Positions 1-11,544 of a DNA stretch of 64,000 nucleotides are shown one piece after another. The translations under genes and the position numbers were made by a program. Below the pieces are notes generated by a model, which worked only from the letters and a program-made list of their open reading frames with translations, ran no database searches and was not told the origin of the DNA. Within the stretch, counting starts at the first letter, position 1. Every line of letters begins with the position of its first letter. Location of the stretch: contig JANTQF010000033.1 of the NCBI GenBank assembly GCA_032988165.1, positions 1 to 64,000 of the forward strand. Direction: 5' to 3'. Source of the DNA: Emmonsiellopsis sp. PD_33 (taxonomy: Eukaryota; Ascomycota; Eurotiomycetes; Onygenales; Ajellomycetaceae).

Positions 1-692
1 CAGCAAGCAAGGTAGTGAGTTAAAATAATTGTGTGGGGTTGGCACATTCATGTACATTGCAATTGTAGTATTTTTGTATGTAAAACTGTGTACATGCTAT
101 TTTTTTTTCAGCCTAGTCATTTTTTCCTGGGTGTATTTAGCCAAAGTACGGGTGTATTTATCACACCCTTGGAAAACGGACATTTTTATGTAATTGAAGT
201 TAAATTTTACTATGAGATTACAACCCGCTATTCGGCTTCTTGAATGGCAAATGAATACTACCTTCCTACTCCGGAATTAGTCCTCATTGGGCTCATGGGG
301 CCGGTTCTGCTTGATTCTCCATCTGAGAATGGTGGGTGAGCTTCTCATCGCGCATGAACTCCAGGAAAAAATCGCTGCGGAGTGTAGAGCCGGATCTGCA
401 GCCCTACGGTTGGATATTTCTCTCCTGCAGTAGGCTATTCCAGTTAATTAATATGGTCCGTCCAGCGGATATCAAGACACAAAGATGGCATTATATGACA
501 GTGTGACAGATGCGGGAGGGATCTTGTATATCGCACCTTGTATAAATCATTATTATCGTAGTGAATTCAATGGCCGCTGAACAACATTATTTACATTAAT
601 ACAAAATATGGCAGAAAAGAAAGAAAAGAGAAAAGAAAAGGAAAGCATAATTCATCCTCTATCCCAAGAACACATCATCAAGCAGAGCCCGC
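1..692. other. Intergenic, no gene seen
   Basis: AT-rich sequence at the left edge. The only reading frames are short and look random. The last part is the 3' flank of the minus-strand membrane-protein gene that follows. Confidence 0.6.
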
Positions 693-1938
693 CTAGTTTG
701 TCGTTTGGTTGCGATACGGCTCGTAAGCCTGGTAGGACTGATAAGGCTGTGGCGCAGATGTAAATGAAGTTGTATGTTGGGCATGTGGTTGGAAAGCAGG
801 GATCGCGCTGTGGTTATACTGTTGTTCCTGTCCTGGTGGCGGAACGTATGCGTAGTTTTGTTGCTGCTGGACGGGTGGGTGGTTGCCATTTGACGTGACA
901 GAATCGCCGAGAGCAGCGGCCGCGGCGACGCGCAGCGCAAAGTAGAAGGCCGCGACATTGAAAAACATGTTTAGGAATTGGAATGTCAAAAGTGCATCGA
1001 TATAACCATCGTTACTGGAGACCATTGTTTGGAGACGGCTAACGACCACTTCCGAGATAAGAATCATGGCTGCATAGCAAAACGAGGTTGTCGCAAGTAG
1101 GGGAACCAAAGCCTGGTAGGTAAGTGTCAGAGCCGACTGAATATGATAGCATGGCGGCAAGGCTAGATTTCAAATAATAGGAGTGACTTACACCGTTCTT
1201 CAAAGCCCCGCATCTGGATCTTGCAGTTGTTAAATTGATAGCAGTAGAAATCATTCCAATGACCACGAAAACGCCAGCCGCCGTCATAACCCCCCTTCGG
1301 GCCTTTTCCAATAGTGCAAGCGTCCGGGCTTGGTCATAGTAATCCGAACCCGAGGAATAAGAGTTGATGTCCATTGCAGTTATCGCGGCCGAAAGACAGA
1401 CGGCAATGAAGTAGAACAAGGCGAAAATCGCCGCCAGAGCCCCGTGCCCGATCGCCAGCACCCTGGGATGCATGCCGGCAATCTGATGCAGCCGCTTGCA
1501 TATCGCGACCATGACGGCGCCCACTAGCAAAATGTCGGAAAGCCACCTGAAGAAGACTGGAGCAATCGAAAGGTTGACGTAGAAGTTCCCCGAGGTAACG
1601 GCGCACTCATAAAGTACTTGAACGACTAGATTCCATAGCGCACAGCTATTTACCACGTTTGTCAGTACTAACCCCTCCCCCCTAAAAAGGTGTTTTTCAG
1701 ACAAGACTTACATCACCGAGAGGAAAAGCGCGACGATTAGAGCCCACCGTCCAGGAGTATTCGCCCCCTTACCCCCGCACATCCTGCGGAATGCCATAAC
1801 CAAGAGAACTAAATTGAAAAAGGAGAAGATTGCGTTAAAGGCAATCTGGGCTTGGGAGGCTTTTGTGGAAAAGGCTCCAGAGGCGCAGGATGAGACGCTC
1901 CCAAAACTCCCACCACCACCACCCCGTCTTGGTGCCAT
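693..1938 (-). CDS. Fungal seven-span integral membrane protein, function unknown
   Basis: Three exons: 1938-1712, 1645-1192 and 1136-693, joined at GTAAGT donors and TAG/CAG acceptors; 374 residues. After a short Gly-rich N-terminus there are about seven hydrophobic segments (around residues 28-50, 58-95, 108-130, 137-165, 180-205, 230-255 and 265-295). The cytosolic-looking C-terminal tail of about 70 residues is rich in Gln, Pro and Tyr. Seven spans with a disordered tail resemble the receptor-like and DUF-type membrane proteins of filamentous fungi, but I see no motif that names a family. The start chosen is the first ATG in the first hydrophobic frame. A role in signalling would be inference only. 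Confidence 0.75.
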
Positions 1939-2827
1939 CGCTGCTAATTTGTTTGCTTATGGGGGGTCAGAAATGTCGCAGTTGACGGTGTTCAATCAAG
2001 AAGGGCGAAAGGATAGTAACCAAGTCAGGTCAGAATGAAGAAACAGAGACGAAAAGAGAACAGGATTCTTGGGCTGGAGAGTGCGGAAGCCTCTCGTATT
2101 TATTTCTCTTTTTCGTCCTCCATTGGAAAATCTGCTTCTTCGCCAAGGCAGTGCAAAGAACAAGCCTATGAGCGAGGATGAAAGCACGAACAGCGGCTGA
2201 AATGCAAATTCATCATTGGCTGATGCCCTTGACAGTTGGGCAGAGCCGCAACAGGTTGGCCGATGAGCAGGTGGCTGAGACGAGGATAAGCACTCTAAAG
2301 GAGTCTAAACGGCTCAGGGGGGGAGTTGAGCACATCTCAGACCAGTGAAATCGCAGGATGGAACCGGGATTTGAGACGCGACGGTCGGATCAGCAATAGC
2401 CAGCCAGTCACAGTGTTTGTACTACGAGATGCCCAAGCCACTCAACCCCCGCCAAATACGAGAAACGGCCAGTTCATCGCCCATCAGGAAGATTTCACTT
2501 GAATCTGCAAAAGAGTCAGCACCCAAGCAGTGCCAGGAATATCAAGGCTGTCAATGATTCGTGCCGCAAGGGTTGGAGATGGGATAAGTGCAGACATCCG
2601 GACGGGTTCGACGAGATTTGGTGGTGGTTTGGCCAGGAAATCTCGTTGGCAGCACTGACTGGGGAGAATGCCTAAATATAGCAGCCCTCCACCGCCTGGC
2701 TTGGCGTCGCTGGGCAGGCCCACACCAGATCTGCCTCGTCTGGCATCAAACTGGGGTTGATAAGATCACTTTAATTTTTCATTGCAACTGTTCCAGCAGG
2801 CAAGAGATAGAAAGGATATGTAATTGT
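1939..2827. other. Intergenic, no gene seen
   Basis: Upstream of the seven-span gene and downstream of the duplicated-domain gene. Open frames here have no recognisable protein pattern. Confidence 0.55.
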
Positions 2828-3812
2828 CTACCCGTGATAGATCGGGGCTCCAGGCGTCCAGTTGACTTGCCGATTGCAGAACCATGTGTCAACGGCTACG
2901 TGCTCCTCCCCCTGTTTACTATCTTGCTGTATAGAACCATAAAGGCTGAACCCAAACTGCTCCAAAGTGTTCAGCAATGTCAAGAGAATGGCTCGAGTCT
3001 CAACCGTCTCGGTTCCATTCGCCTTCCATGGATATCCGTTAAACTTGATTTCAAAGGCTGAACCCTGCGTGTAGGATCGTTGCACTTTGCGGCCGAGCGC
3101 AAGGACCAGTGCCTGGCAAACGTCTTGAGGCGCGTCAAAAAGCCGAAGTATATCGGCCCTGTTGAAAGATATGCAGAGCCAGTTGCATGGAGGCGGCGGG
3201 GGCTGTTGATGTCGGAAAAGCAGTGTATCTGTACATACAGCATTAGCTGTGAATATCCTTCACCCGGACATGCACTGGATAACTAAACATAAGTAATACC
3301 TTTATCTCCGTCTTTTTTAATTATATCAACAGCAGCCTTTAGAACCCACCCCATGTTATACAAGCTCTCGAGAAGCCCACACATCAATCGTCGGGCTGCG
3401 GTTTTCTCATCTTCAAACCAGCTCGACGGGTTCCAAGGGCTGCCATACAGCTTGAACTCACGCGAGGGGCCGTATGGTCGCTTATCCTATGAAGAAAGTC
3501 AGTCTGGGAACTCGATAGACCGTTTAGGAGGATCACGTCGATTATCCGCACCTGGATCCCTTTCGCCCAACGTTGTTTGATGACAGTCTCAATCCCTATG
3601 ACATCCTCTTGAGAGAAGCCCAGCAGACGTATTCGATCATTCCTATGCAGCGAAAGACTTGCGAATGTGGTGCGGAATGCGGCATCAGTTGAAGCCTGTG
3701 TCGTGAGAGTTGTTGATGGCGAGGTGACCCGAGCAAGGTGCTCTGGTGTTTTTTCTGCCCCCGCGTATTCCACCTCCTCGTTCCTAGTGTAGGCTGGTGG
3801 TTTGCTATCCAT
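2828..3812 (-). CDS. Fungal orphan protein with a duplicated EFKLxGxPW domain
   Basis: Three exons: 3812-3552, 3486-3300 and 3228-2828; 282 residues. The N-terminal third is low in structure and contains a segment ending in RWAKGIQ. It is followed by two copies of one motif: EFKLYGSPW...ARRLMCGLLESLYNMGW (exon 2) and EIKFNGYPW...TRAILLTLLNTLEQFGF (exon 3). Each copy runs from a short beta-strand-like stretch with an invariant Pro-Trp into an amphipathic helix, then ends in a short strand. Between them lies an FR...CNWLCISFNRADILRLF stretch. I know this pattern from uncharacterised proteins common in Eurotiomycetes and Sordariomycetes; no biochemical function is known to me. Splice sites restore the domain exactly at phase 0 and phase 1 junctions. 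Confidence 0.8.
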
Positions 3813-5989
3813 GTTTATGCAAGTCTTTAATCACATTGCTGCATCTGAGCGTGGAGAAGGGAGGTTCGCACCAGATATATCACCCAGGCATCCGCGAAAA
3901 GGTTAACTTTTAATTGTTAGCCTACTAGTGTTAACTGGCCCTAGCGCCAAAACCCCCGCTCAGCCTCACACAATATCCATGTCTGTAGACTGTGTGTCGT
4001 CTGGAGAAACATCTGAGGGAATGACGAACGGGCGCAAGACACAGGTCGGGTTTGCAATATCAGCGAGGCAGGGCTCGAAACCACCACGAACCGAGCAGTT
4101 AAGAGCCAGATGCGGGAAATATCTAGGTTGGGTTAGAGGAGGGCTGCAGAGTGCTCCCATCCCCAGCCGATTGCCATTTGCTCCTGTTCTCGTATCATGA
4201 CGTCTCAAGGCTGGCGGAGGATGCGTCAATCGAAGGGACGGACATGTCCATAGTTCCTGCAGGACAGTCCCAGCCGACAGCGCAGACAGCCCTATTCCGG
4301 TCCAAGGGAGCTTTAAACCGACGACACAATCATGGATGTTTCTCGTGCGCCGCGTCATAGGGCCAAGTATTACCCCCCTCCTCTGTTCTGGCCATATTAA
4401 TTCTCCGTTCTTTGAGGGCTGGCGTCTTTTGCCAACGGTAGATATGGAGGAGAGGGATGCGGTGTGGAAAAACCGTTGTTCCGCCGTTACAAATGGAGAG
4501 CTCAGCATAGATTCAAGTTCTTTCTAATTGCTCAGACGACATTCAACGCTCGATGTCGTCTGCTTATTATTATTACCTGGCTCCCCCCATGAGCCAACCC
4601 ACGGTCCTAGGATGGCTGCTAAGGCGGGGTAACACTGAGCTCAGGGGTACATATCTACTGGGCATTCCTGGGTAACCGCGCCGGATGACTTTATGAACAA
4701 CGCATGGTAGGTCAGACGAACCACGAACCGCATCCGGTATTGGACGTGGGAGAAGAGGGGGACATGCTTGACGCAGGGGTAATGGGGACGGTCTGGAGGA
4801 ACTGCGAGTTGACCAGCAGCAGAGCATGCATTGTGCAACACACAAACGAGAGTACAGAGCATCCATCCCACGGTACCGGCCAGAGAGGGGGTGTACTACA
4901 GTCAAGGTAGGACTGATTCGCGTATTCAATGAGAGCAGACGCGACGTGATTGTTCCTGGGGAAGAGTTATTTGAGAGAGGCAGAGGGCCGGCCTGGGCAG
5001 AGATAGGGTTTACCCGAAGCGAGATGCGCCAGAGGGTTCCAGTTCTCCCGAGTCGGCCATACTGTCCCATACTGTCCCATTGCCAACTGGCAGCCAGGGA
5101 AAAGCCGCAAAGTTCTCCGCCAGCCACGAATCTTGGAAATGAGAACAACCCTCGCCAAGAGGGGCAGATCGGAGGCGAACACGGCGTGATTGGCCCAGAG
5201 GCTGGCAATTGGGTTTTTCGCAGATCTGAAATCTGGATTTGTTGGTGCCACAGCGGATCCAGCGAGCAGCTAGCAGCAACTAGTGATGGATCGATATGTT
5301 GAAGCTGCAGACAGCGCATTGTTGGGATTGGATTTCACACGGCCACGCATCGCATTCTCCAGTCACTGACTCGCTGGCCGACAGATGGAGACTCACTCCT
5401 CTGCTCGAGGGAGCATCCAACACTGCGGATGCTCTGTTTTAGCTTTCTCTGCTTCTTTTGATGCCTGTTTTTAGTTCTACTCCGGCGTAAGACTGCGAAA
5501 ACCGGGAACTGCACCAGCCAACAAGCAGCAGATCTGCTTCAATAGTCGACTTGATCTAGTGGGGTGCGGTGGCAATCTATTATCTGCCATCTCTTGAAGT
5601 TGCTGCTTGATGTCATTGCCTGCCATGGCTGTGCTCCCGCCGGAAATTACAGAGGGCGGAATATCTCGTTTGTGGGTGTGGCGCCCCCAGATATTCCCTT
5701 TGTAATTTGTGAAGAAGCAAATAATGGGGCCTTGTCCACGGTTGCGTGGTGATGGCGCACAGCAGGGTCTGCTGCATGTTTTGTTTTGATTCCCCGTTTG
5801 TGTTGTGTTGTGGCCTGCGTATATAACTCTGCTGTTGCCCGCGTGTCGGCGTGTTTGTGTTTTCTCTTCCTCTCCCTCTCCCTCCACTCTCTGCTTGCAA
5901 CCTCACCGCATCTCCGCCTCCCAAGTCCTTCGTTTACTCAAGCTTCCATTGCCACGCGCTCTTTCATACATACACCTTCCCATATCACA
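3813..5989. other. Long intergenic region upstream of the CFEM gene
   Basis: About 2.2 kb without a supported gene. It contains a 248-codon minus-strand open frame (5319-4573) and a 180-codon one (4508-3966), but neither has a domain pattern. A short direct repeat of CATACTGTCC lies near 5058-5080. The last 150 bases before the CFEM start are pyrimidine-rich (CTCTCCCTCTCC around 5870-5890), typical of a fungal core promoter or 5' leader. Confidence 0.55.
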
Positions 5990-6949
5990 ATGAAGGCTTC
6001 CGTCATTCTCTCTGCTGGCCTCTTGGCCGTCTTCGGTGCTGCCCAGCTCGAGGGTCTGTCTCCATGCAGTGTGAGTTGAAGTCCGCCACCTAGCATCCAT
6101 TGCCAGCTGCAAATGCACAATTACTCGCTGTGTGTATGTACATGCACATTTGCTGATCTTGATACTCGAAACCTCTAGGCCGGATGCATCGAACGCATGT
6201 TGGGCAAGGCTGAGAGCCTGGGCTGCAAGAGCGGAGATGTCCCGTGTATCTGCAAAAACATGGACTTTGGCTATGGAGTACGCGACTGCACTGCGCAGGC
6301 CTGCCCCCAGGATGACCCTAAACCCGTCATCGAGGCTGCTAACAAGTACTGCCCTGGCTGTAAGTTCTCCCATACGCGTCTCCCCCATTTCGTGGACATT
6401 GCTGACTGAATGGCAGCTGGTTCTCCTGATGGCTCCGCCACTGGCACTGCTACAGGAACCGCTACCGGTACTGCTACTGGTACTGCTTCTGGTGCTCCAA
6501 CTGGCTCGCAAACTGGAGCGCCCTCCCCTACTGGTACTGGCGCCACGGGAACTGCTGTAAGTTTCTACCTCCATCCGTTCTCTGCCCAGTTCTGCATCAA
6601 CTCACTAAACAATGTCCAGACCGGCACTGGCGCCGTCGGCGTCCCCTACACCACCAAGCCTGTCGTGTCCACCTTCACCTCTGGCAGCGAAGTGATCACC
6701 ACCACCGTTGGAAGCACCACCCTCTACTCCACTGGAACTGGCACCCCCTCTCTCACCACCAGCGTTTCCCAGCCATCCGGTTCCAATACCCCAACCGACG
6801 GCTCCAACACGACCGGCGGCAGCGAACCCACCGGCACTGGCGCTGGCGAGAACCCCACCTCGACTCAAACTGGCGCTGCTGGCCCAACCCTAGCACCCGC
6901 CCCTGCTGTCGTGGGAGCTATGGGTCTCGTCGCTCTTCTTGCGCTGTAA
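5990..6949 (+). CDS. CFEM-domain GPI-anchored cell-wall protein
   Basis: Four exons: 5990-6070, 6179-6359, 6417-6556 and 6620-6949; 243 residues. There is a signal peptide of about 18 residues ending at AAQ. The CFEM domain (about residues 20-85) has eight cysteines, including CKSGDVPCIC; the Asp before the fourth cysteine is the residue that ligates haem iron in characterised CFEM proteins. A Thr/Gly/Ser-rich stalk follows, with repeated TATG units (about residues 92-115) that should be heavily O-glycosylated. The protein ends in a hydrophobic GPI-attachment tail (VGAMGLVALLAL). Family members sit in the plasma membrane or wall and take part in haem uptake, wall stability or surface sensing; which one applies here cannot be read from sequence. 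Confidence 0.9.
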
Positions 6950-8181
6950 ACCCGTCGTCGCCCAGAGCTCTTTACATGATATCCTCTGTCACCAAGGGGG
7001 TTGTAATGCTTAATCGTGCCTGAAGCGAATGATTTCTATCTCACGAGTTCCATTCTGTTCCTCCCTGCAGGGACGAGCCGTAATAGCTCATTTTTTTCTA
7101 CCTTAATTCCCCCCAATCATGATGTACGCGATGTTTGTTTGGCGGTTGGGATAGGAGTTCACTGCGGTAAACGAATGCCAGTGTAGTAATTAATAAACAC
7201 GGGAGTCGCATCGGTGTTAATATGGAAGTTAAGGAATGCGAAAATAGTTAATTTAATGATACCACTTGATAAGGGATGTCCATTCTATCCTACCCAGTAT
7301 TCCCTATGTATAGAGAGCCAGACTGTCAACAAGAGCCAACTATCAATCGCCTTCACTGCTCAATAACCCAATCACCGACCCCCTCCAAAACCCCAATCCT
7401 CTCAGAACCGCCCAGCTCGGCGCCAACCTCCTTATCCAAGAACCCCCCACAGCGGCGCCCATCCATCCATATCCTCCACCTTCCTTCCACTCCAGAGCAC
7501 CACGTCCATTTTGCAGACTCCATTCCGATACAGACAGGGTACGCGGAAACGAAATCCGAGAGGACGGCCGGGCAGGACTTCCGCTTGATTAGATATATGT
7601 AGATACAGGTGAGGTATGGCATGGCCACACGCCTGGGTTTGATCAACAGGGTACTGGTATGGAGGCGGGCACGAGCCTGCGGATATGTAGGGGTTAATTC
7701 CTAGAGTAATGTGTAGCTATGCTATTTAAGTCAGTGGTTATTAACTTCGACCAACTACGCGTGTCTAACTCTCTATCAACTTGATGGTTATTTCAGGCAA
7801 ACATTTACCTCGTTGCCGTTACATGTACAGTATATGTACCGTCGGTGTACTAACTACACCACATTTAACTGATGAACAGGGTTGAAAGCGGATAAATATT
7901 CTTACCCGCCATGCAGTTTGTCCTGATATATCCACTGAGAAACAGAGCAGCAAGGCGAGAAGTAAACATCCCGAAAGACATGGCATTAGACTACGGAACA
8001 GAAGACGTAAAAGCTCGAGTGTATAGTTAGACCGTCTGGCAAAATCGCAGAAATAAAAAAAGATACGAAAGAGGGCATGATAATTCCTCCCCAAACACCA
8101 ACCCAGCATCGCTGATATATCAAACGGAGACCCCCGCGCAAAAAAAAAAAAGGTAAAGGTAAAAAAGAAAACAAAACAAAA
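6950..8181. other. Convergent intergenic region, no gene seen
   Basis: 3' flanks of the CFEM gene (plus) and of the E2 gene (minus). Open frames at 7276-7602 (plus) and 7646-7353 (minus) overlap each other and lack domain patterns. Short A-rich runs near 8140-8180 lie just downstream of the E2 stop. Confidence 0.55.
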
Positions 8182-8836
8182 TCACTCCTCCCCCTGACTC
8201 TGCCTCACGCACTTCCTCACGCGCTTCTTGAACTCAGTCGGATCCTCACGCCACAGCCTGGCCGCCTCCACATTCGCCGGGCTCTCGTCGTTGGGGCTGG
8301 ACAGCATGCTGATGACGCTGAGCAGTATAGTTTCGGGCGTCTGCACGGGCGACCAGCGCTCAGCGGCGGATTCGTAGCCGTATTTATCATCTTCTGGGGG
8401 GTGGAGGATTGATATGCAGACTTCGCCGTTTTCGTAGACTAAGGAGTGTGTATGGTTAGAAACGGAGGGGGGGGGTTATAGATGACGGATGGGGAACGGG
8501 CACGTACTGTTTGGGTGGAATATGGGAGTTTCGAATTTCATCTTTGGTGGCAGGTGAGGATATTCCGGGGGGAAGGAGAGTCGGGCGCAGAAAAAGCCGC
8601 CTGCACGTATAGTATATATAGTTAGTCAATAAACGGAGGAGCTTGGAAAAGTCGTTATAGATAGTAATAGCAGGCATACCCCCGTAAAACTTGCAGTCGT
8701 CGGAGATCATAAGCATGACCTCCCACTCGAAGATGTTGTCGTTTGCCAGGCCACAGCTGATACCGGGGATATCCTTATCGGTCTGCATCTGCTTGAACTG
8801 GCGGCCCAGCAAGCCGGCTGCCGCTGAACCGGCCAT
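8182..8836 (-). CDS. ubc15: Ubiquitin-conjugating enzyme E2, UBC15/UBE2G1 type
   Basis: Three exons: 8836-8680, 8600-8508 and 8438-8182; 168 residues, normal for the family. The UBC fold is complete: N-terminal helix, IFEWEV strand, FPPEYPHLPPKMKF, then HPN and NGEVCISI with the catalytic Cys at residue 91. The segment after the cysteine (HPPEDDKYGYESAAERW) is the acidic loop insertion typical of the UBE2G/UBC7 group. The C-terminal half (SVISMLSSPNDESPAN, EFKKRVR) is closer to fission-yeast Ubc15 and human UBE2G1 than to the ER-linked Ubc7. It forms a thioester with ubiquitin and, with RING ligases, builds chains (K48 for UBE2G1 relatives) in the cytosol. The symbol rests on pattern memory, not on an alignment. 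Confidence 0.9.
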
Positions 8837-9553
8837 GGTGCTTCTGCTGTTGTTACGAGGGGATGGGAAATGTGCCGTGTGAATGCTCCTAACTTCGGGC
8901 CCGTCGTTCGTATGCCGTACGCACTGTTCTTCGCAGCGTAGTGGGTGTCGTCGCGCCAGGTAAGGGTTGTTGTGGTGGCGTTGGCGGGGAGCGGGGGGAC
9001 GAGGGCAGAGGGTTGGTGAGCCGTGCGGGGTGTTTCGCGAGAGGTGGTGTTGGTTGGGCAGTACGCAGGAAGACGCCGCAGTGAGTGAAGGGTCTCTGCA
9101 AATAAAGCTAGGCAGTAGTTTGCAGAATCACAGAAACCAAATGCGAGTTTGTTGTTGTTCTCCCACATCTCCAACCATCCAGGCTTTGCGGCGGAAACTT
9201 TCACGAGGACGAGAGGTCACATGCCAAGACTTGTTACATAATCTCCAGTCTGCCTTGTATGGAGTTCTATCTACGAGAGACATCTACATTCACACAGGAC
9301 CAAGAAGCATTTGTAGATTTGCACATATCAGGTCATAAGCTATACTGCATTACAAGCTATTCACGCGCTGTCGGCCCCTTCCGCCTATTCCGAAACAAAA
9401 GAGAAGCAAGACTGGAGTGACTGGACTCGCCCGCGATTATGCGGTCAAGAACAACAGTTGATGTATTTTCCAACTTTGAAAACAAACGTGGCATGGAGTC
9501 GAGTCCACGTAGGTATCCGGCGAGGATGTTTGGCAGGCCTCGCCAATACGTAT
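8837..9553. other. Intergenic, promoter side of the E2 gene
   Basis: Upstream region of the minus-strand E2 gene and downstream region of the next minus-strand gene. No supported gene. Confidence 0.55.
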
Positions 9554-10712
9554 TTACTGTCCGTTGAAAATCTTATTGGCGAGACCAAAGAACCCGATCT
9601 CAGCACCAAAGATCAGACCAAAGACAAAGCCCAGGCCAATGTTCAGGCCGAAGACTTTGACCAGGAGCTTGAGGAGACGAATGCGCGAGGGCCACTTGAA
9701 GGTTTTCCAGGCATCCAGCATGCCAATCTTGCCGCTCCCGCCGAGGACAGCGGGCTGGATTTTGCCGTCAAAGGATCGGTCAAACGGCACCACGGTCTCG
9801 TCCTCCTCTGGGAGCATGGAGGCCGCAACACGGATAAGGGTTACGGAGGCCGGAACCTCGACAAGGAGGGCCAAGCCAATAGACAGCAGGGAGATTCCAA
9901 AGGTCTTTGCGAGATCGGCGGCGGGGTTGTACTCGGGGTCCGCCATGGAGTTGTTCTGGCTGAGGGGCCAGACAATGAGCTTGAGGGCCAGGTGGGCGGG
10001 CAGAACCAGGCTGATCTGGGAGGCGACCGAGCGCAGAGCAACGACGGGGGCTATCTTGGGCCAGGTGCGGAGACTGGGGATGCGGTTCCAGAAGCGCTTG
10101 CCAGAGGACTGGGAGATCACGCTATGGATCCAGCCCATCTCGACAGTGGCCAGGGCAACATCTACGGCGATGTGGGCCAGCGAGCTGAACAGGCCTAGTT
10201 TTGTCGCCTGTCCTCCGGTGAGGATACCGGTGAGAATGCTACGGGCAAAGATCAAGACCACGAATAGGCTCCGGCCACGGAAATAGGCGTAGCCGCCGGG
10301 AGAGGCGCGGAGATGGCGGATGGTGCGCCGCAGACTGCTGGTGACCGGGGCACTCTGTTCGAGGGCGGTCTCTGGCTGCTTGGTGTTGGGGTCGGCATGG
10401 GGGTCGTCGATGGGGACGTAGACAGCGGGCTGGGGGTCTTCGATGGCGGCCAAGGTAGCCACCACAGCGCCAAAGGAGTAGTTGATCTATGGGGAGGAGT
10501 GAATTAGCAGCGACAACAAGGACTGCAGAGAGACGGATACTCACAACAAAGAGGCCGAACGCAAAGGCAAAGGCGGTCAGCACGAGGATCACCAGAGGCA
10601 GCGCATCGATGTGTTTAATGGGGGATGCGTGGTCGCCGTCGTTGGGGGCGGCGAGGTGTTCGGAGGTGACCTCCAGTCCTTTGCGGACCAGATGGTGGGT
10701 GAGAGCAGACAT
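9554..10712 (-). CDS. Conserved fungal six-span membrane protein, function unknown
   Basis: Two exons: 10712-10545 and 10486-9554, joined at GTGAGT/TAG in phase 0; 366 residues. There are about six hydrophobic segments: residues 37-70, 130-150, 158-182, 200-235, 248-280 and 330-360. A charged loop rich in Pro and Asp lies between the first two spans. No catalytic motif or transporter signature is visible. Conservation across filamentous ascomycetes is my recollection of the overall pattern (SALTHHLVRKGL start), not a search result. It is divergent from the carnitine carrier gene, with about 830 bases between the two starts. Confidence 0.75.
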
Positions 10713-11544
10713 TAGAACAAAGGATGAAAGAGAGACAGCAGTGGGATAGAAGAAGAAGATAGTCAGGAAGATAGAATCAGCGGATGGAAGTCATCAGGAG
10801 AAGAGAGATGGAGATGGGAGAGAGAAGAGGGATGGGGGATGGGCTTCGTATTGGGATGTGGACTTTGACAGGGCTGGCCAGGCTGCCACTCGGGGTCAAA
10901 GGTAAAAATAGAATGTCGGGGCCGCCCCTGAAATCCCCCGACATTCCTGATGTCGCGGATGTCACTGTTGGGAATCAGATGTTGCATGCTCGAGACTTGA
11001 GAGCTGCTCCGTACATATTCCTGTATCCCCGTCGCATAGATAGTTACTTGATGGTTTGATGGTTTCTCCCTTCACCCGGACGGTCAAATGGCCAGACGGA
11101 AGTACTATGTGTATCCCCCGCCATCATCATCACCACCATCCTGTTGCGAGCAGGTAACCAGCATCTCCTCTCCGTATTCCAGGCCGATCTCTGATGGTAT
11201 TTATTATTTATTTATTCTATTTCTTTCTTATCTTCTTGTTGGGCTCGTCCATCCGTGGATTTCTACAGTCCCGTGACAGCCGGAGCCGAGTTGATCCGCG
11301 CCGAGCCGAGGTCCCTGGTGATACCCGTTATCTGCGTCCTCCAGGATTGTCTCCGGGACTGGGACTATCTTGAGCATCTTTTTTTCACAGCTTCACTCTT
11401 TGCTGCTGACACCTCCTAGCTGTCGTCGTTGTTGCTTCCTTTCTTTTCCTTCTTTACTGCCCTCCGTCCCAGCGTTCCGCACGTAGTCCTCTTTCTCTCC
11501 CTCTCTCTCTTCCTCTCCCTCTCCCTCTCCCCCTCCCGCCCACT
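10713..11544. other. Divergent promoter region of the membrane protein and acuH
   Basis: Shared upstream region of two divergent genes. It holds a CCGAGG element at 11306-11311 (see separate entry) and a long pyrimidine tract at 11480-11540, directly before the acuH start, that is probably 5' leader. Confidence 0.6.
11306..11311 (-). promoter_or_regulatory. Candidate FarA/FarB (CCTCGG) site upstream of acuH
   Basis: CCGAGG on the plus strand is the reverse complement of CCTCGG, the core bound by the Aspergillus fatty-acid regulators FarA and FarB. It lies about 235 bases before the acuH start codon. Genes for fatty-acid use, including carnitine carriers, are known oleate-induced targets in Aspergillus. 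A six-base match on either strand is expected by chance about once per 2 kb, so this is only a candidate. Confidence 0.35.

Noticed and set aside
3966..4508. 180-codon minus-strand frame
   Set aside because: No domain pattern, and overlapping plus-strand frames of similar quality; treated as non-coding.
5058..5085. Short CATACTGTCC direct repeat as a mobile-element footprint
   Set aside because: Only two and a half units of ten bases, without inverted ends or coding sequence.
7276..7646. Overlapping frames on both strands downstream of the CFEM gene
   Set aside because: Composition-driven, mutually overlapping, no signal peptide or motif.
9458..10286. Two long plus-strand open frames (246 and 240 codons)
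   Set aside because: Antisense to the six-span membrane-protein gene; Gly/Arg-rich with no hydrophobic or domain pattern.
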